Part shown: in pieces, positions 25,984 through 35,044 of the stretch | Numbering within the stretch: position 1 is the first letter of the stretch | Layout: the number at the start of each line of letters is the position of its first letter | From: Sporosarcina sp. ZBG7A | Lineage (GTDB): Bacteria; Bacillota; Bacilli; Bacillales_A; Planococcaceae | Length of the DNA stretch: 64,000 nucleotides | NCBI RefSeq assembly: GCF_000813425.1 | Contig: NZ_JWIB01000016.1 | Location: 1 to 64,000 of the forward strand | Direction: 5' to 3' | The notes under the pieces: generated by a model | What the model saw: only the letters and a program-made list of their open reading frames with translations | The model's database searches: none | What the model was told of the DNA's origin: nothing | Program-made: the position numbers and the translations under genes

Positions 25984-26970
25984 ATGACTAAATCACGAAG
26001 CGGACTCATTGTTGTCATTACGTTTCTTCTAGCAATTGCGGCAGCGGTGATCGCGATCGGATTAGGAAGTATTCGAATCTCAGTACCTGATATTTTAGAG
26101 ACACTCTTTCACTCAACGGCTGGCAACGTAAACGACACGATTATTTTCAATATTCGATTGCCACGTGTGATTTTGGCTTTGATCATCGGGGCGAATATCG
26201 CGATCTCCGGGGCAATCTTGCAAGCTGTCATGGGAAATCCACTTGCAGATCCAGGACTTACAGGAGTTACAAGTGGAGCGGCAGTTTTTGTCCTAGTCAT
26301 TATGTTGGCGAAACCTGAGTACACCCAGTTCATGCCGCTCGCTGCGCTCATTGGCGGGTTGTTGGCAGCAACGATAGTCTATGCGCTAGCCTGGCGAAGA
26401 AACGGGATTTCACCTATTTCAATTATCTTAGCTGGAGTGGCGGTCAATGCATTATGCGGTGGAGTGGTCGGTTATCTGTCGATTATTTACAGCGACCGAC
26501 TTCCTTCTGCCGTCCAGTGGATGAATGGAAGTTTAGCAGCAAAGGGGAATTCAGTCGTCTCCATGATTCTTCCTTACGCAATCGTTGGTTGGATTTTATC
26601 CTTCTTTGCCATCAGAAAAGCAAATGTGATTCGAATGGGAGATCAAGTCGCCGCTAACTTAGGTGAAAACGTCAATCGTATCCGGATTCTCCTTTCCATC
26701 TTAGCAGTTTTTTTAGCGGCCATTTCTGTTGCGGCAATTGGAATGATTGGATTTGTCGGACTCATTGTTCCGCATATGGCCAGATTTTTAGTCGGCTCCA
26801 ATTACAAGTATATGATGCCGATGAGCATGGCTCTTGGTGCATTAGTGTTGTTAGTGGCGGATACAGGTGGCCGAACATTGTTTTCGCCACTTGAAATTCC
26901 AGCAGGGATTCTAATGGCGGTAATCGGAGGACCTTATTTTCTTTATTTGATGAGAAGGAGTGTATTTTAA
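25984..26970 (+). CDS. isdF: FecCD-family haem/siderophore ABC permease (IsdF-like)
   Basis: A 328-residue permease with about nine to ten TM helices in the BtuC/FecCD pattern. It has FNIRLPRVILALIIGANIAISGAILQ, the coupling GNPLADPGLTGVTSGAA, and the C-terminal GFVGLIVPHMARFLVGS motif that contacts the ATPase. The ATG at 25984 is chosen; an in-frame ATG at 25963 overlaps the isdE stop and is also possible. It is the second gene of a four-gene operon. Confidence 0.9.
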   Translation: MTKSRSGLIVVITFLLAIAAAVIAIGLGSIRISVPDILETLFHSTAGNVNDTIIFNIRLPRVILALIIGANIAISGAILQAVMGNPLADPGLTGVTSGAAVFVLVIMLAKPEYTQFMPLAALIGGLLAATIVYALAWRRNGISPISIILAGVAVNALCGGVVGYLSIIYSDRLPSAVQWMNGSLAAKGNSVVSMILPYAIVGWILSFFAIRKANVIRMGDQVAANLGENVNRIRILLSILAVFLAAISVAAIGMIGFVGLIVPHMARFLVGSNYKYMMPMSMALGALVLLVADTGGRTLFSPLEIPAGILMAVIGGPYFLYLMRRSVF

Positions 26971-26971
26971 T

Positions 26972-27751
26972 ATGTTAACGGTAAACTCAATTTCAATTCA
27001 ATATGAACAGAAAAAGGTAATTAACGATTTCTCATTTAGTGTAGAAGAAGGAGAAGTCGTATCGATTATCGGCCCAAACGGATCTGGGAAGTCGACGTTA
27101 CTCAAATCTATTTCTCGCCAAATACCCTACCAATCTGGTTCGGTGGAACTGGGTGGCATGAACATGAAGGCGATGAATCCCAAACAAATTGCCCGCAAGT
27201 TGTGTATGCTTAGTCAAAAAAATCAGGCACCAAGTGATATGACGGTATACGATCTTGTTTCATATGGGAGGTATCCACATAAGCGTTGGTTTGAAAAATT
27301 GACTAACGATGACCGGGACATTATCGAGTGGGCGATAGAAAGAACTCATTTAACGGATTACCAAGAACGAACTGTCGCGTCCCTTTCAGGGGGAGAGTCG
27401 CAGCGCGCATGGATTGCAATGGCACTCGCACAACGACCTCAAATCCTTCTATTGGATGAACCTACGACGTACCTAGACATCTCCCATCAACACGAGGTTC
27501 TAGAACTTGTGCGCGAACTCAATGAGGAAATGGGCATGACTGTCATCATGGTGTTGCATGATTTAAACCAGGCGGCCCATTATAGCGATCGAGTTATCGT
27601 CGTACAAAGTGGTGAAAAGGCGATGTGCGGTACACCGGATCAGGTTATGACAACAGAGATGATCCGGGAAGTGTATAGAATGGATTCTGAAGTGATGTAC
27701 AATCATGCAGAACGAAAACCCCGTATTCATTTATTACGGACAGCACGATAA
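26972..27751 (+). CDS. FecE/FhuC-type ABC ATPase
   Basis: A 259-residue ATP-binding subunit for the haem importer. It shows Walker A GPNGSGKST, the Q loop MLSQKNQAPSDMTVYDLV, signature LSGGESQRAW, Walker B LLLDEPTTYLD and the switch His in VMVLHDLNQAAHYS, which is the hallmark of the FecE/BtuD class. The ATG at 26972 lies one base after the permease stop with AAGGAG upstream. It energises uptake through the IsdF-like permease. Confidence 0.93.
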   Translation: MLTVNSISIQYEQKKVINDFSFSVEEGEVVSIIGPNGSGKSTLLKSISRQIPYQSGSVELGGMNMKAMNPKQIARKLCMLSQKNQAPSDMTVYDLVSYGRYPHKRWFEKLTNDDRDIIEWAIERTHLTDYQERTVASLSGGESQRAWIAMALAQRPQILLLDEPTTYLDISHQHEVLELVRELNEEMGMTVIMVLHDLNQAAHYSDRVIVVQSGEKAMCGTPDQVMTTEMIREVYRMDSEVMYNHAERKPRIHLLRTAR

Positions 27752-27774
27752 TTAAATTACTGGAGGAATGCGAC

Positions 27775-28284
27775 ATGGCGAAAGCAATCGACCTAGAAAA
27801 ATACAAAAAGTCTTATTTGGAATTTATGGAGATACGTAAAGGGCTTGTCTTATCTATGTTAGACGGAGAAGGGAAACCGTTTACAAGTTGTGCTCCATTT
27901 GTGAAGAAAGACGGCAAGTTGTACATTTACATAAGCCAAGTTGCAGAGCATTATTACCATATGGAGAATAGTGAGTGGATCGATGCAATGATGATTGCGG
28001 ATGAGTCTACGACTAAAAATCCATTTGCAACTGAACGCATGCGAATGCGTTGCACACCGAAAAATATTGGAAACGCTGGACACGATGAGATATTCGAGCT
28101 TTTCAATGCACAGTTCGATTCAAAATTGCTGGATGTGCTTCGCGGACTCGACTTCTCACTATTCGAACTGACACCGTCAATGGGACGTTATGTCGTTGGA
28201 TTTGGAATGGCTTTCGATGCGGACATCTCAGGTGAGGTCTTCACACACGTAGTTGTCGACAAAAAGAACAAGGCAAACGTCTGA
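27775..28284 (+). CDS. pyridoxamine-phosphate-oxidase-fold protein, HugZ-like haem utilisation
   Basis: A 169-residue split-barrel flavin-type protein related to PNPOx and HugZ. The FMEIRKGLVLSMLDGEGKPFTSCAPFVKKDGKLYIYIS opening is the HugZ/PNPOx barrel, and the end (MGRYVVGFGMAFDADISGEVFTHV) is typical of haem-iron utilisation proteins of this family. Its position as the last gene of the haem-import operon, 23 bases after the ATPase stop, supports a role in haem binding or degradation. A C-terminal haem-binding loop is not clear, so catalysis is unproven. Confidence 0.8.
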   Translation: MAKAIDLEKYKKSYLEFMEIRKGLVLSMLDGEGKPFTSCAPFVKKDGKLYIYISQVAEHYYHMENSEWIDAMMIADESTTKNPFATERMRMRCTPKNIGNAGHDEIFELFNAQFDSKLLDVLRGLDFSLFELTPSMGRYVVGFGMAFDADISGEVFTHVVVDKKNKANV

Positions 28285-28311
28285 GTCTATAACCAAAAGG
28301 AGAATTACTAT

Positions 28312-28734
28312 ATGTTTTACACGACTGTACTCCCAATTTGGGAGGCACTGCGACAACGCTTTACAAAAACGACGTCAGCATTGCCGGAATCAGATCTTAA
28401 TCTTACACTAGGTAAGTCTTCCATCCGTGGGCTCCTTTATCATACGGCTGAAGTTGAATATATGTTTGCAGAGTGGTTCTTCGGCAAAACAAAACCTGAA
28501 TATCCTGCACAAACTTCATCAGAATCGTTACAGGACCTTGTGGAGTTACTGGCAGCTTCCAATGCACATTTAGTCCAAGCGATGCAAGAACTTCCCGAAG
28601 ACCAATGGGGAACTCCAGTGGAATCTCCAATGGGTTCTTCTTCACCTCTGGAGGCAGTAGGACGTCTCATGTACCATACAGGGATGCATGCAGGGCAGAT
28701 TTCTTTGATACAGAAACATGGCTCAAACAAATAA
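28312..28734 (+). CDS. DinB-family four-helix protein
   Basis: A 140-residue DinB/YfiT-like helical bundle. Three His residues at family metal positions are visible (LLYHTAEVEYM, and LMYHTGMHAGQISL with two). Such proteins bind a divalent metal; several are thiol-dependent (bacillithiol) transferases. It lies 27 bases downstream of the haem operon and may be co-transcribed. The reaction is unknown. Confidence 0.82.
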   Translation: MFYTTVLPIWEALRQRFTKTTSALPESDLNLTLGKSSIRGLLYHTAEVEYMFAEWFFGKTKPEYPAQTSSESLQDLVELLAASNAHLVQAMQELPEDQWGTPVESPMGSSSPLEAVGRLMYHTGMHAGQISLIQKHGSNK

Positions 28735-28742
28735 AGCACAAC

Positions 28743-28779
28743 AAAAAAAACGCATCTTCCACATGGGAAGGTGCGTTTT
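28743..28779 (-). terminator. terminator, stronger on the minus strand
   Basis: AAAACGCATCTTCC pairs with GGAAGGTGCGTTTT (one G-U). The minus-strand product runs into eight U, the plus-strand product into only four, so it best ends a minus-strand RNA, although it can also end the dinB transcript. Confidence 0.8.
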
Positions 28780-28910
28780 CGTTATGGCCGCCTTTGCCGT
28801 ATTACGGTTCATAGAAAGTTTTAAACCACCACTCCTCAAAGTGGGTGTTCGCAGAACTGTTCCTGTCTGTCCGACCATAAATGATCGGCGTGTCATTCCC
28901 AGCCTATATA
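28743..28910 (-). ncRNA. candidate minus-strand structured small RNA
   Basis: No gene is found at 28735-29160 on either strand. On the minus strand about 165 nt before the U8 terminator contain three compact hairpins: CCGATC/GGTCGG (28871-28888), CCACT/AGTGG (28829-28844) and CCGT/ACGG (28797-28807). A weak promoter (TTTAAG, 16 bp, TATATA) would start it near 28900. Its length and isolation recall 6S RNA or another housekeeping sRNA, but I cannot identify the family. Confidence 0.45.
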
Positions 28911-29162
28911 AAACTCCCTTTTACAGCTTAAAGGTTAAAACTTTATGGGAATACGAACAATGCAGCTTATGTACTTATCTTACTGCTACATGAGCCGAAA
29001 TGCAATGGAAATGTTTGTGCGCGGGTGTAGGAGATAAGAATAGGGAAGATAAGTTTTAATAAGTTTATACTGAGTTTACAATTGTGTACTATTATAAAAT
29101 CATGTGAGCGGATGTGAATTGTTTTTATCAGCAGCGGATGAATGCGAAGGAGTGATTGTGCT

Positions 29163-29840
29163 ATGGCTAAGGTGTTAATTGTAGACGATGACCCGCATAT
29201 GAGGGAGCTCGTCAAACTCTTTTTACTTCCTGAAGGATTTGAAGTGGCCACTGCGTGCGACGGGTTAGAAGCGTTATCGAAGCTTGAGTCATTCAAGGCG
29301 GACTTGGTTGTCTTGGACATCATGATGCCGAATATGGATGGCTGGGAGCTGTGTCGTGAATTACGTAAATCATATGACATGCCGTTGCTCATGCTTACTG
29401 CAAAAGGGGATACGACACAAAAAGTGAAAGGGTTCGAACTAGGAACAGACGATTATCTCGTCAAGCCCTTTGAACCTGTTGAGTTGGTCGCGCGGGTCAA
29501 AGCATTACTTAAACGTTATCGAATCGCGATTTCGCAAACTGTAATCGTGGGAAGTCTATCCATGAATCGAAAAACCTTCGAAGTGGAACTAGCTGGAGAA
29601 AGTTTGGAACTTCCACTTAAGGAATTTGAATTACTTTTTTTGTTGGCAAGTTATCCAGGTAAAACATTCTCTAGGGAGCAGTTGATCGAAACGATATGGG
29701 GATATGACTATGAAGGAACGGATCGGACCGTGGACGTTCATATTAATCGTTTGCGAGAGCGACTTCCTACCTCGCTCGAAACTGATTTAAAAATTACAAC
29801 TGTCCGTGGATTGGGATATCGCTTAGAGGCAATCACATGA
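29163..29840 (+). CDS. OmpR-family response regulator (HssR-like)
   Basis: A 225-residue regulator. The receiver has acidic residues D8-D10, phosphoacceptor D52 (VVLDIMMPNMDGWE) and lysine in DDYLVKPFEP. The winged-helix domain ends with IWGYDYEGTDRTVDVHINRL and TTVRGLGYRLE, closely matching the HssR type that responds to haem stress in staphylococci. The ATG at 29163 follows AAGGAGTGA. It overlaps the kinase start by four bases (ATGA). Its closeness to the haem importer supports a haem-related role, but this is inference. Confidence 0.88.
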   Translation: MAKVLIVDDDPHMRELVKLFLLPEGFEVATACDGLEALSKLESFKADLVVLDIMMPNMDGWELCRELRKSYDMPLLMLTAKGDTTQKVKGFELGTDDYLVKPFEPVELVARVKALLKRYRIAISQTVIVGSLSMNRKTFEVELAGESLELPLKEFELLFLLASYPGKTFSREQLIETIWGYDYEGTDRTVDVHINRLRERLPTSLETDLKITTVRGLGYRLEAIT

Positions 29841-30889
29841 AAAAAGCCATTCATATCCTCAAAGTAGTTTGCTCGTTTTGGGTACTGGTTTTTATCTACT
29901 CAGCACTCGTGAACTTCGGATTTCGATACATCAGTGATGCATTGAACTTCCACTTAACTGATTTTAGTGAGGGCTTTATAAAAACAATCCTCACAATTCT
30001 TTTATTCTTCCTCACGATCTGGCTCGTCTCGTTAGCGGGTGTATCACGGCGTATGGAATTTCTCACATCGATCATCGATGCGATGAAAAGAATCTCAGCA
30101 GGTGATTTTAATGTTCGACTGAATCACCAGTTTGGTCATGCGAAAAATCATCCTTTTGAAAAGTTTGTGGAAGGCATTAATGATATGGCAGTGGAACTGA
30201 AAGAGCTAGAGGAGATGCGGCAAGAATTCATCTCCAATGTTTCTCATGAAATCCAATCTCCACTCGCTTCCATAAGTGGATTTGCAAGGGTGTTGAAGAG
30301 AAGTGAATTGACTGCGGAAGAGCGAAATCATTATTTGAATATCATTGAAACGGAAAGCTTACGGCTTGGTCATTTGAGTGATAATCTACTCAAGCTAACC
30401 TCCATGGAGTCGGATAGATATCCTTTTGAATTGAAAACTTATCGATTGGATAAGCAAATCCGAAAAGTTCTCTTATCGTGTGAGCCGCAATGGGTGGCGA
30501 AGTCGCTTCAATTGGACATTTCGTTAGATGAATTCGAAGTGCATGCAGACGAAGAGCTAATGGATCAAGTATGGCTGAACCTCATTACGAATAGCATTAA
30601 ATTTACGCCAGATGGAGGAATGCTTGCAGTCAAGCTTCGTAAACAAAATGAAGTTGCAGAAGTGAGGATTTCAGACACTGGTATCGGAATTAGTTCGGAT
30701 CATCAAGAGCACATCTTTGAACGTTTTTATAAAGTGGATCCATCCAGAAATCGAGCTCTTGGTGGGAGTGGATTAGGTTTGTCCATTGTAAAGAAAATCA
30801 TTGATATGCACGAAGGCTCGATTATGGTGGAAAGTGAGACTGATGAAGGAACTGTCTTCACCATTCACTTACCAATTTCAAATGGGTAA
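29837..30889 (+). CDS. sensor histidine kinase (HssS-like position)
   Basis: A 350-residue kinase. TM1 is at about residues 8-28 and TM2 at about 48-68 with a short external loop, then a HAMP-like linker (ISAGDFNVRLNHQF). The dimerisation/phosphoacceptor helix has H137 (NVSHEIQSPLASISGFARVL). The ATPase lobe has the N box (LITNSIKFTPDGG), DTGIGI, an F box (ERFYKVDPSRNR) and GSGLGLSIVKK. The short sensor loop argues against direct sensing by a large external domain. It partners the regulator before it. Confidence 0.9.
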   Translation: MKKAIHILKVVCSFWVLVFIYSALVNFGFRYISDALNFHLTDFSEGFIKTILTILLFFLTIWLVSLAGVSRRMEFLTSIIDAMKRISAGDFNVRLNHQFGHAKNHPFEKFVEGINDMAVELKELEEMRQEFISNVSHEIQSPLASISGFARVLKRSELTAEERNHYLNIIETESLRLGHLSDNLLKLTSMESDRYPFELKTYRLDKQIRKVLLSCEPQWVAKSLQLDISLDEFEVHADEELMDQVWLNLITNSIKFTPDGGMLAVKLRKQNEVAEVRISDTGIGISSDHQEHIFERFYKVDPSRNRALGGSGLGLSIVKKIIDMHEGSIMVESETDEGTVFTIHLPISNG

Positions 30890-30917
30890 CTAGAAAATGA
30901 AGTAAGGAGTCAGTAGT

Positions 30918-32642
30918 ATGATAAAATTATTGAAAAATTTATCTGTATATAAGTGGCTCGTTGTAGCGATTGTTGGATTGGTTTTCATCCAATCTATGGC
31001 GGATTTGTTCCTCCCAACGCTGATGGCGGACATTATCGATAAAGGCGTGGTCGTAGGGGATATTCCGTATATTTGGAAAATCGGTGCTGCCATGCTCGGT
31101 GTCACTGCAGTAAGCGCACTGGCTGCGATTGTTGCTAGTTATTTTTCATCAAAAGCTGCGCTTGGGATGGGTCGGGACATTCGACACAAAGTATTCCGTC
31201 ACGTTGAAAGTTTTTCACTACAAGAGTTTGACAAACTTGGAACAGCGTCTTTGATCACTAGAACGACGAACGATATTACGCAAATTCAGCAAGTGGTTAT
31301 TATGATGCTACGCATGGTCATCAGTGCACCAATCATGTTAGTCGGTGGTCTGATTATGGCCCTTTCGAAAGATGCGAAATTGTCTCTTGTTATCGTAGCA
31401 ATCATGCCGGTGCTGATTTTGACAATCGTGTTAATACTGAAAAAAGGAGTTCCGTTATTCCAAACCGTACAAAAGAGGCTCGATCGTCTGAACTTGGTTT
31501 TCCGGGAAAACTTAACGGGAATCCGGGTAGTCCGTACATTCAATCGTGAGAAAGAAGAGCAACAGCGCCTTCAAAATGCAAATAAGGAGTTAACGGATGT
31601 CTCTATTAAAGTGAACAAATTGATGGCATTCATGATGCCGACGATGATGCTCGTCATGAACTTGACTGTTGTAGGGATCATTTGGTTCGGTGGAATGCGC
31701 ATTGACAGTGGGGGGATGAAAATCGGTGATTTAATGGCATTCATCCAATATGTCATGATGATCATGTTCTCACTCGTGACAGCTTCGATGATGTTCATTA
31801 TGATTCCTCGTGCAGCGGTTTCAGCGAAACGGATAAACGAAGTGCTGGAAATGGAGCCGACTTTCTTGGATGAAGGTTCTCTGAAAGCAGATAAAGAACC
31901 GGGAACATTGGAATTCGACCAAGTATCATTCTATTATCCAGGTGCGGATGAACCTGCATTGTCGGACATTAGTTTTAAAGCAAGAGCCGGAGAAGTGACA
32001 GCAATCATCGGAGGTACTGGTGCTGGGAAAACGACATTGGTTAATCTGATTCCACGGTTTTACGAAGTATCAAGCGGTTCGATTTGTATCAACGGAGTCA
32101 ATAGTAAAGAATCTTCTCAAGAAGAGATTCGTTCGAAGATTGGCTTCGTTCCTCAAAAAGCGACGCTATTCTCTGGGACGATAGAAGAGAATATACGCTT
32201 TGGAAAAGAAGAGGCAACAAAAGAAGAAATTGAACATGCAGCGCGTATTGCGCAAGCGGAAGATTTCGTTGTCAAAATGGAAAAGGGATATGAATCTGAA
32301 ATCACACATGGTGGATCGAACGTGTCAGGTGGACAGAAACAGCGGTTGTCCATTGCACGGGCACTCATCCGGAAACCAGATATCTATATATTTGACGATA
32401 GTTTTTCAGCGCTGGACTATAAAACAGATGCCAATTTACGAGCAGCGTTAAAAGAGGAAACGAAAGAAGCGACAGTTGTGATTGTTGCCCAACGTGTCAG
32501 TACGGTCATCGATGCCGACCAAATACTTGTATTGGATCGTGGCCAACTCGCTGGAGTAGGTACACACAAAGAGCTTCTTGAAACGAATGACGTGTATCGT
32601 GAAATTGTCGAATCTCAACTTGCAGAGGAGGAAATCGCATGA
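30918..32642 (+). CDS. ABC exporter half-transporter, degenerate-site subunit
   Basis: A 574-residue type IV exporter subunit with an N-terminal six-TM domain (about 1-310) and a C-terminal ATPase. Walker A is GGTGAGKTT, signature VSGGQKQR. Walker B reads IYIFDDSFSALD, so the catalytic Glu is replaced by Asp, and the switch position (VVIVAQRVST) has Gln instead of His. These are the marks of the non-catalytic partner in heterodimers such as BmrCD or TM287/288. It overlaps the next gene by four bases. Confidence 0.92.
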   Translation: MIKLLKNLSVYKWLVVAIVGLVFIQSMADLFLPTLMADIIDKGVVVGDIPYIWKIGAAMLGVTAVSALAAIVASYFSSKAALGMGRDIRHKVFRHVESFSLQEFDKLGTASLITRTTNDITQIQQVVIMMLRMVISAPIMLVGGLIMALSKDAKLSLVIVAIMPVLILTIVLILKKGVPLFQTVQKRLDRLNLVFRENLTGIRVVRTFNREKEEQQRLQNANKELTDVSIKVNKLMAFMMPTMMLVMNLTVVGIIWFGGMRIDSGGMKIGDLMAFIQYVMMIMFSLVTASMMFIMIPRAAVSAKRINEVLEMEPTFLDEGSLKADKEPGTLEFDQVSFYYPGADEPALSDISFKARAGEVTAIIGGTGAGKTTLVNLIPRFYEVSSGSICINGVNSKESSQEEIRSKIGFVPQKATLFSGTIEENIRFGKEEATKEEIEHAARIAQAEDFVVKMEKGYESEITHGGSNVSGGQKQRLSIARALIRKPDIYIFDDSFSALDYKTDANLRAALKEETKEATVVIVAQRVSTVIDADQILVLDRGQLAGVGTHKELLETNDVYREIVESQLAEEEIA

Positions 32643-34501
32643 GTGAGAAGAGACAACAACCCGCACGTGGAGGAGGCCCTATGGGTGGCCATGGCGGAGG
32701 AAACATGATGATGGCTGGGAAAAAAGCCAAGGACTTCAAAGGAACATTACGCCGTCTGCTAGGGTATTTAAAACCTCGTAGAAATCAACTGATTGCTGTG
32801 TTCATCGCAACCATCCTTAGTACGTTATTTAGTATTGCTGGTCCAAAAATAATGGGGAATGCCATTACAGAAATCTTTACAGGTGCCTACGGAAAACTTA
32901 CAGGTGTTCCTGGAGCTATGATTCACTTTGATGTACTCGGGAAGATATTACTTTTGTTAGCTGGTCTATACGTATTCAGTAGTGTGTTCACTTACTTACA
33001 ACAGTTCATCATGTCGAGTGTATCGCAAAAAACGGTTTATGATTTACGGGAAGATGTGAATCATAAACTGGAAAAACTACCTCTCAAATATTTTGATGGA
33101 CACCCAGTTGGGGACACATTGAGTCGTGTGACAAATGATATTGACACGATTGGAAGTACGTTACAACAAAGTATTACGCAATTCATCACATCGATTATCA
33201 CATTGGTCGGAATACTTGTGATGATGCTAACGATTAGTCCATGGTTGACGTTGATCGCACTCGTCAGTCTACCGCTTTCTATTTTTGTCATTCGACCACT
33301 TATAAAGCGTTCGCAAACGTATTTTGCAAAGCAACAGCGGACATTGGGGCAACTGAATGGTCATATTGAAGAAATGTACACTGGCCATCAAGTGGTGAAA
33401 GTGTTCGGACACGAAAAAAAGGCGATTGAAGAATTTGTTGAAGTGAATGAGGAGTTATATGATGCAGGGCGTCGAGCACAATTCATCTCCGGAATCATCA
33501 TGCCGATGATGTCACTGATCGGAAACCTAGGATATGTGCTGATCTGTATTGTAGGTGGAATCCTGGTTACACAACGCGCAATCTCCATTGGTGATATTCA
33601 AGCGTTCATCACGTATACTCGTCAATTTTCACAACCAATCATGCAAACTGCGAACATTGCTAACATCATTCAGTCCACCGTTGCAGCAGCAGAGCGTGTG
33701 TTTGAATTGTTGGATGAAGAAGAAGAAATTCCGGAAGTTACGACTGCGACTTTGAAAGAAGCCAAAGGTGAGGTGGAGTTTGAACATGTCGATTTCGGAT
33801 ATGGCGATCAGTTATTAATCGAAGACATGAACATTCACGTACAACCTGGTCAAACCGTAGCAATTGTCGGTCCTACGGGTGCTGGTAAAACAACGTTAAT
33901 CAATTTACTGATGCGTTTCTATGAGTTGAATGGTGGCGCAATTAAAATCGATGGTATTGATACACGAGAGATGTCTAGAACGGATCTCCGTACAACGTTT
34001 GGAATGGTTTTGCAGGATACTTGGTTATTCAATGGAACGATTAAAGAAAATATCGCGTATGGCAAGAAGGAAGCAACTGAAGAAGAGATTCTTGAAGCTG
34101 CAATTGCTGCGCGAGCGGATCACTTCATCCGGACCCTCCCTGACGGCTATGACACGATTCTGAACGAAGGGGTATCCAACATCTCTCAAGGACAAAAACA
34201 GCTGATCACAATTGCCCGGGCAGTCTTAGCGAACCCATCGATTATGATTTTGGATGAGGCGACCTCAAGTGTCGATACGCGAACAGAGTTACTCATTCAA
34301 CAAGCGATGAATCGGTTAATGGAAGGGCGCACAAGCTTTGTCATTGCACACAGACTTTCAACTATTAGAGATGCTAATCTCATTTTGGTGATGGATGAAG
34401 GACGTGTGATTGAACAAGGTACGCACGATGAGTTGTTGGAAACAGATGGCTTCTATGCAGACCTCTACAATAGCCAGTTTTCATCGAATCCTGCGGTATG
34501 A
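32639..34501 (+). CDS. ABC exporter half-transporter, catalytic subunit
   Basis: A 620-residue exporter subunit. A Gly/Met-rich N-terminal tail (GGGPMGGHGGGNMMM) precedes the TM domain. The ATPase has Walker A GPTGAGKTT, Walker B IMILDEATSSVD with catalytic Glu, and switch His (VIAHRLST), but its signature is NISQGQKQ rather than LSGGQ. Together with the preceding subunit this gives one competent and one degenerate ATP site. The likely role is multidrug or haem/porphyrin efflux under the adjacent two-component system; the substrate is unknown. Confidence 0.92.
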   Translation: MSEKRQQPARGGGPMGGHGGGNMMMAGKKAKDFKGTLRRLLGYLKPRRNQLIAVFIATILSTLFSIAGPKIMGNAITEIFTGAYGKLTGVPGAMIHFDVLGKILLLLAGLYVFSSVFTYLQQFIMSSVSQKTVYDLREDVNHKLEKLPLKYFDGHPVGDTLSRVTNDIDTIGSTLQQSITQFITSIITLVGILVMMLTISPWLTLIALVSLPLSIFVIRPLIKRSQTYFAKQQRTLGQLNGHIEEMYTGHQVVKVFGHEKKAIEEFVEVNEELYDAGRRAQFISGIIMPMMSLIGNLGYVLICIVGGILVTQRAISIGDIQAFITYTRQFSQPIMQTANIANIIQSTVAAAERVFELLDEEEEIPEVTTATLKEAKGEVEFEHVDFGYGDQLLIEDMNIHVQPGQTVAIVGPTGAGKTTLINLLMRFYELNGGAIKIDGIDTREMSRTDLRTTFGMVLQDTWLFNGTIKENIAYGKKEATEEEILEAAIAARADHFIRTLPDGYDTILNEGVSNISQGQKQLITIARAVLANPSIMILDEATSSVDTRTELLIQQAMNRLMEGRTSFVIAHRLSTIRDANLILVMDEGRVIEQGTHDELLETDGFYADLYNSQFSSNPAV

Positions 34502-34569
34502 GGTTGGAGCTGTTGTTAAAGAAAGTTAGCTTAATCTCAATGTAATCTGCCAGCTATTTTTTCATAAGT

Positions 34570-34610
34570 AAAACCAGCGCCTGTCAATTATAGGCGCTGG
34601 TTTTCTTTTT
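34570..34610 (+). terminator. intrinsic terminator after the ABC exporter
   Basis: A 13-bp stem, AAAACCAGCGCCT/AGGCGCTGGTTTT, with a 9-nt loop and a T-rich tail. Confidence 0.92.
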
Positions 34611-34620
34611 ACTTACTCCA

Positions 34621-34818
34621 TCAATAGGATCTATCTCTTTCTGATTTGTCCCGTTGGTTAGGCGTCATCGGCTCGTGTTTTGGTTTTAGATTTCCGAGCT
34701 CAGATAACTCTAGTGAAATTTCTTCTTTCATTTTTTTGATTGTTTTGTTTGATTTTTCCTCTGCCGTGGAGAGTGTTTGAAAGTTTCCGTTTGCACCTTT
34801 TCGGACTTCTTTTGTGAT
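34621..34818 (-). CDS. small hydrophilic protein with apparent ATC start
   Basis: A 65-codon frame: after the start it reads TKEVRKGANGNFQTLSTAEE and later MKEEISLELSELGNLKPK, MTPNQRDKSERD. An excellent site AGGGAGG lies 7 bases before ATC (34818-34816), but no ATG, GTG or TTG occurs near it; in-frame TAG sits just upstream of the site, and the next in-frame ATG is 38 codons in. So either ATC is used as a rare start or the start codon has mutated. The protein is charged and helical; I do not recognise the family. Confidence 0.55.
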   Translation of the reverse strand: MTKEVRKGANGNFQTLSTAEEKSNKTIKKMKEEISLELSELGNLKPKHEPMTPNQRDKSERDRSY

Positions 34819-34984
34819 ACTAAAACCTCCCTAGTTGTTGTTATGTCGTTCATTGTTAATATGGCTTTACCAAATCGTTTTATGTATTTTTGTTGAAGAT
34901 TATTTAGTAAGACCACTGCGATGGATTCTATCATTTGTGCAATATACCGTTCACGAGATAGACAAGAAATTGTAAGATAACTTA

Positions 34985-35014
34985 TTGTCTTTTTATAAAA
35001 AGACTCCCTATAAT
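34985..35014 (+). promoter_or_regulatory. promoter of the FtsH-like gene
   Basis: -35 TTGTCT (34985-34990) and -10 TATAAT (35009-35014), 18-bp spacer. It lies 30 bp upstream of the true start and shows that the longer frame starting at 34985 is not translated from there. Confidence 0.8.
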
Positions 35015-35044
35015 GGAGATATCTTATTTAAGGAGCTGGGGAAT

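Noticed and set aside
28718-28993. 91-codon plus-strand frame after dinB
   Set aside because: It crosses a terminator and the structured RNA region, has no ribosome site and no family features.
34728-34934. Minus-strand 68-codon frame
   Set aside because: No ribosome site, and it overlaps in another frame the better-supported small gene at 34621-34818.
34985-35044. Upstream extension of the FtsH-like protein by 20 residues
   Set aside because: The proposed TTG is the -35 element of a TTGTCT-N18-TATAAT promoter, and a ribosome site lies before the TTG at 35045.
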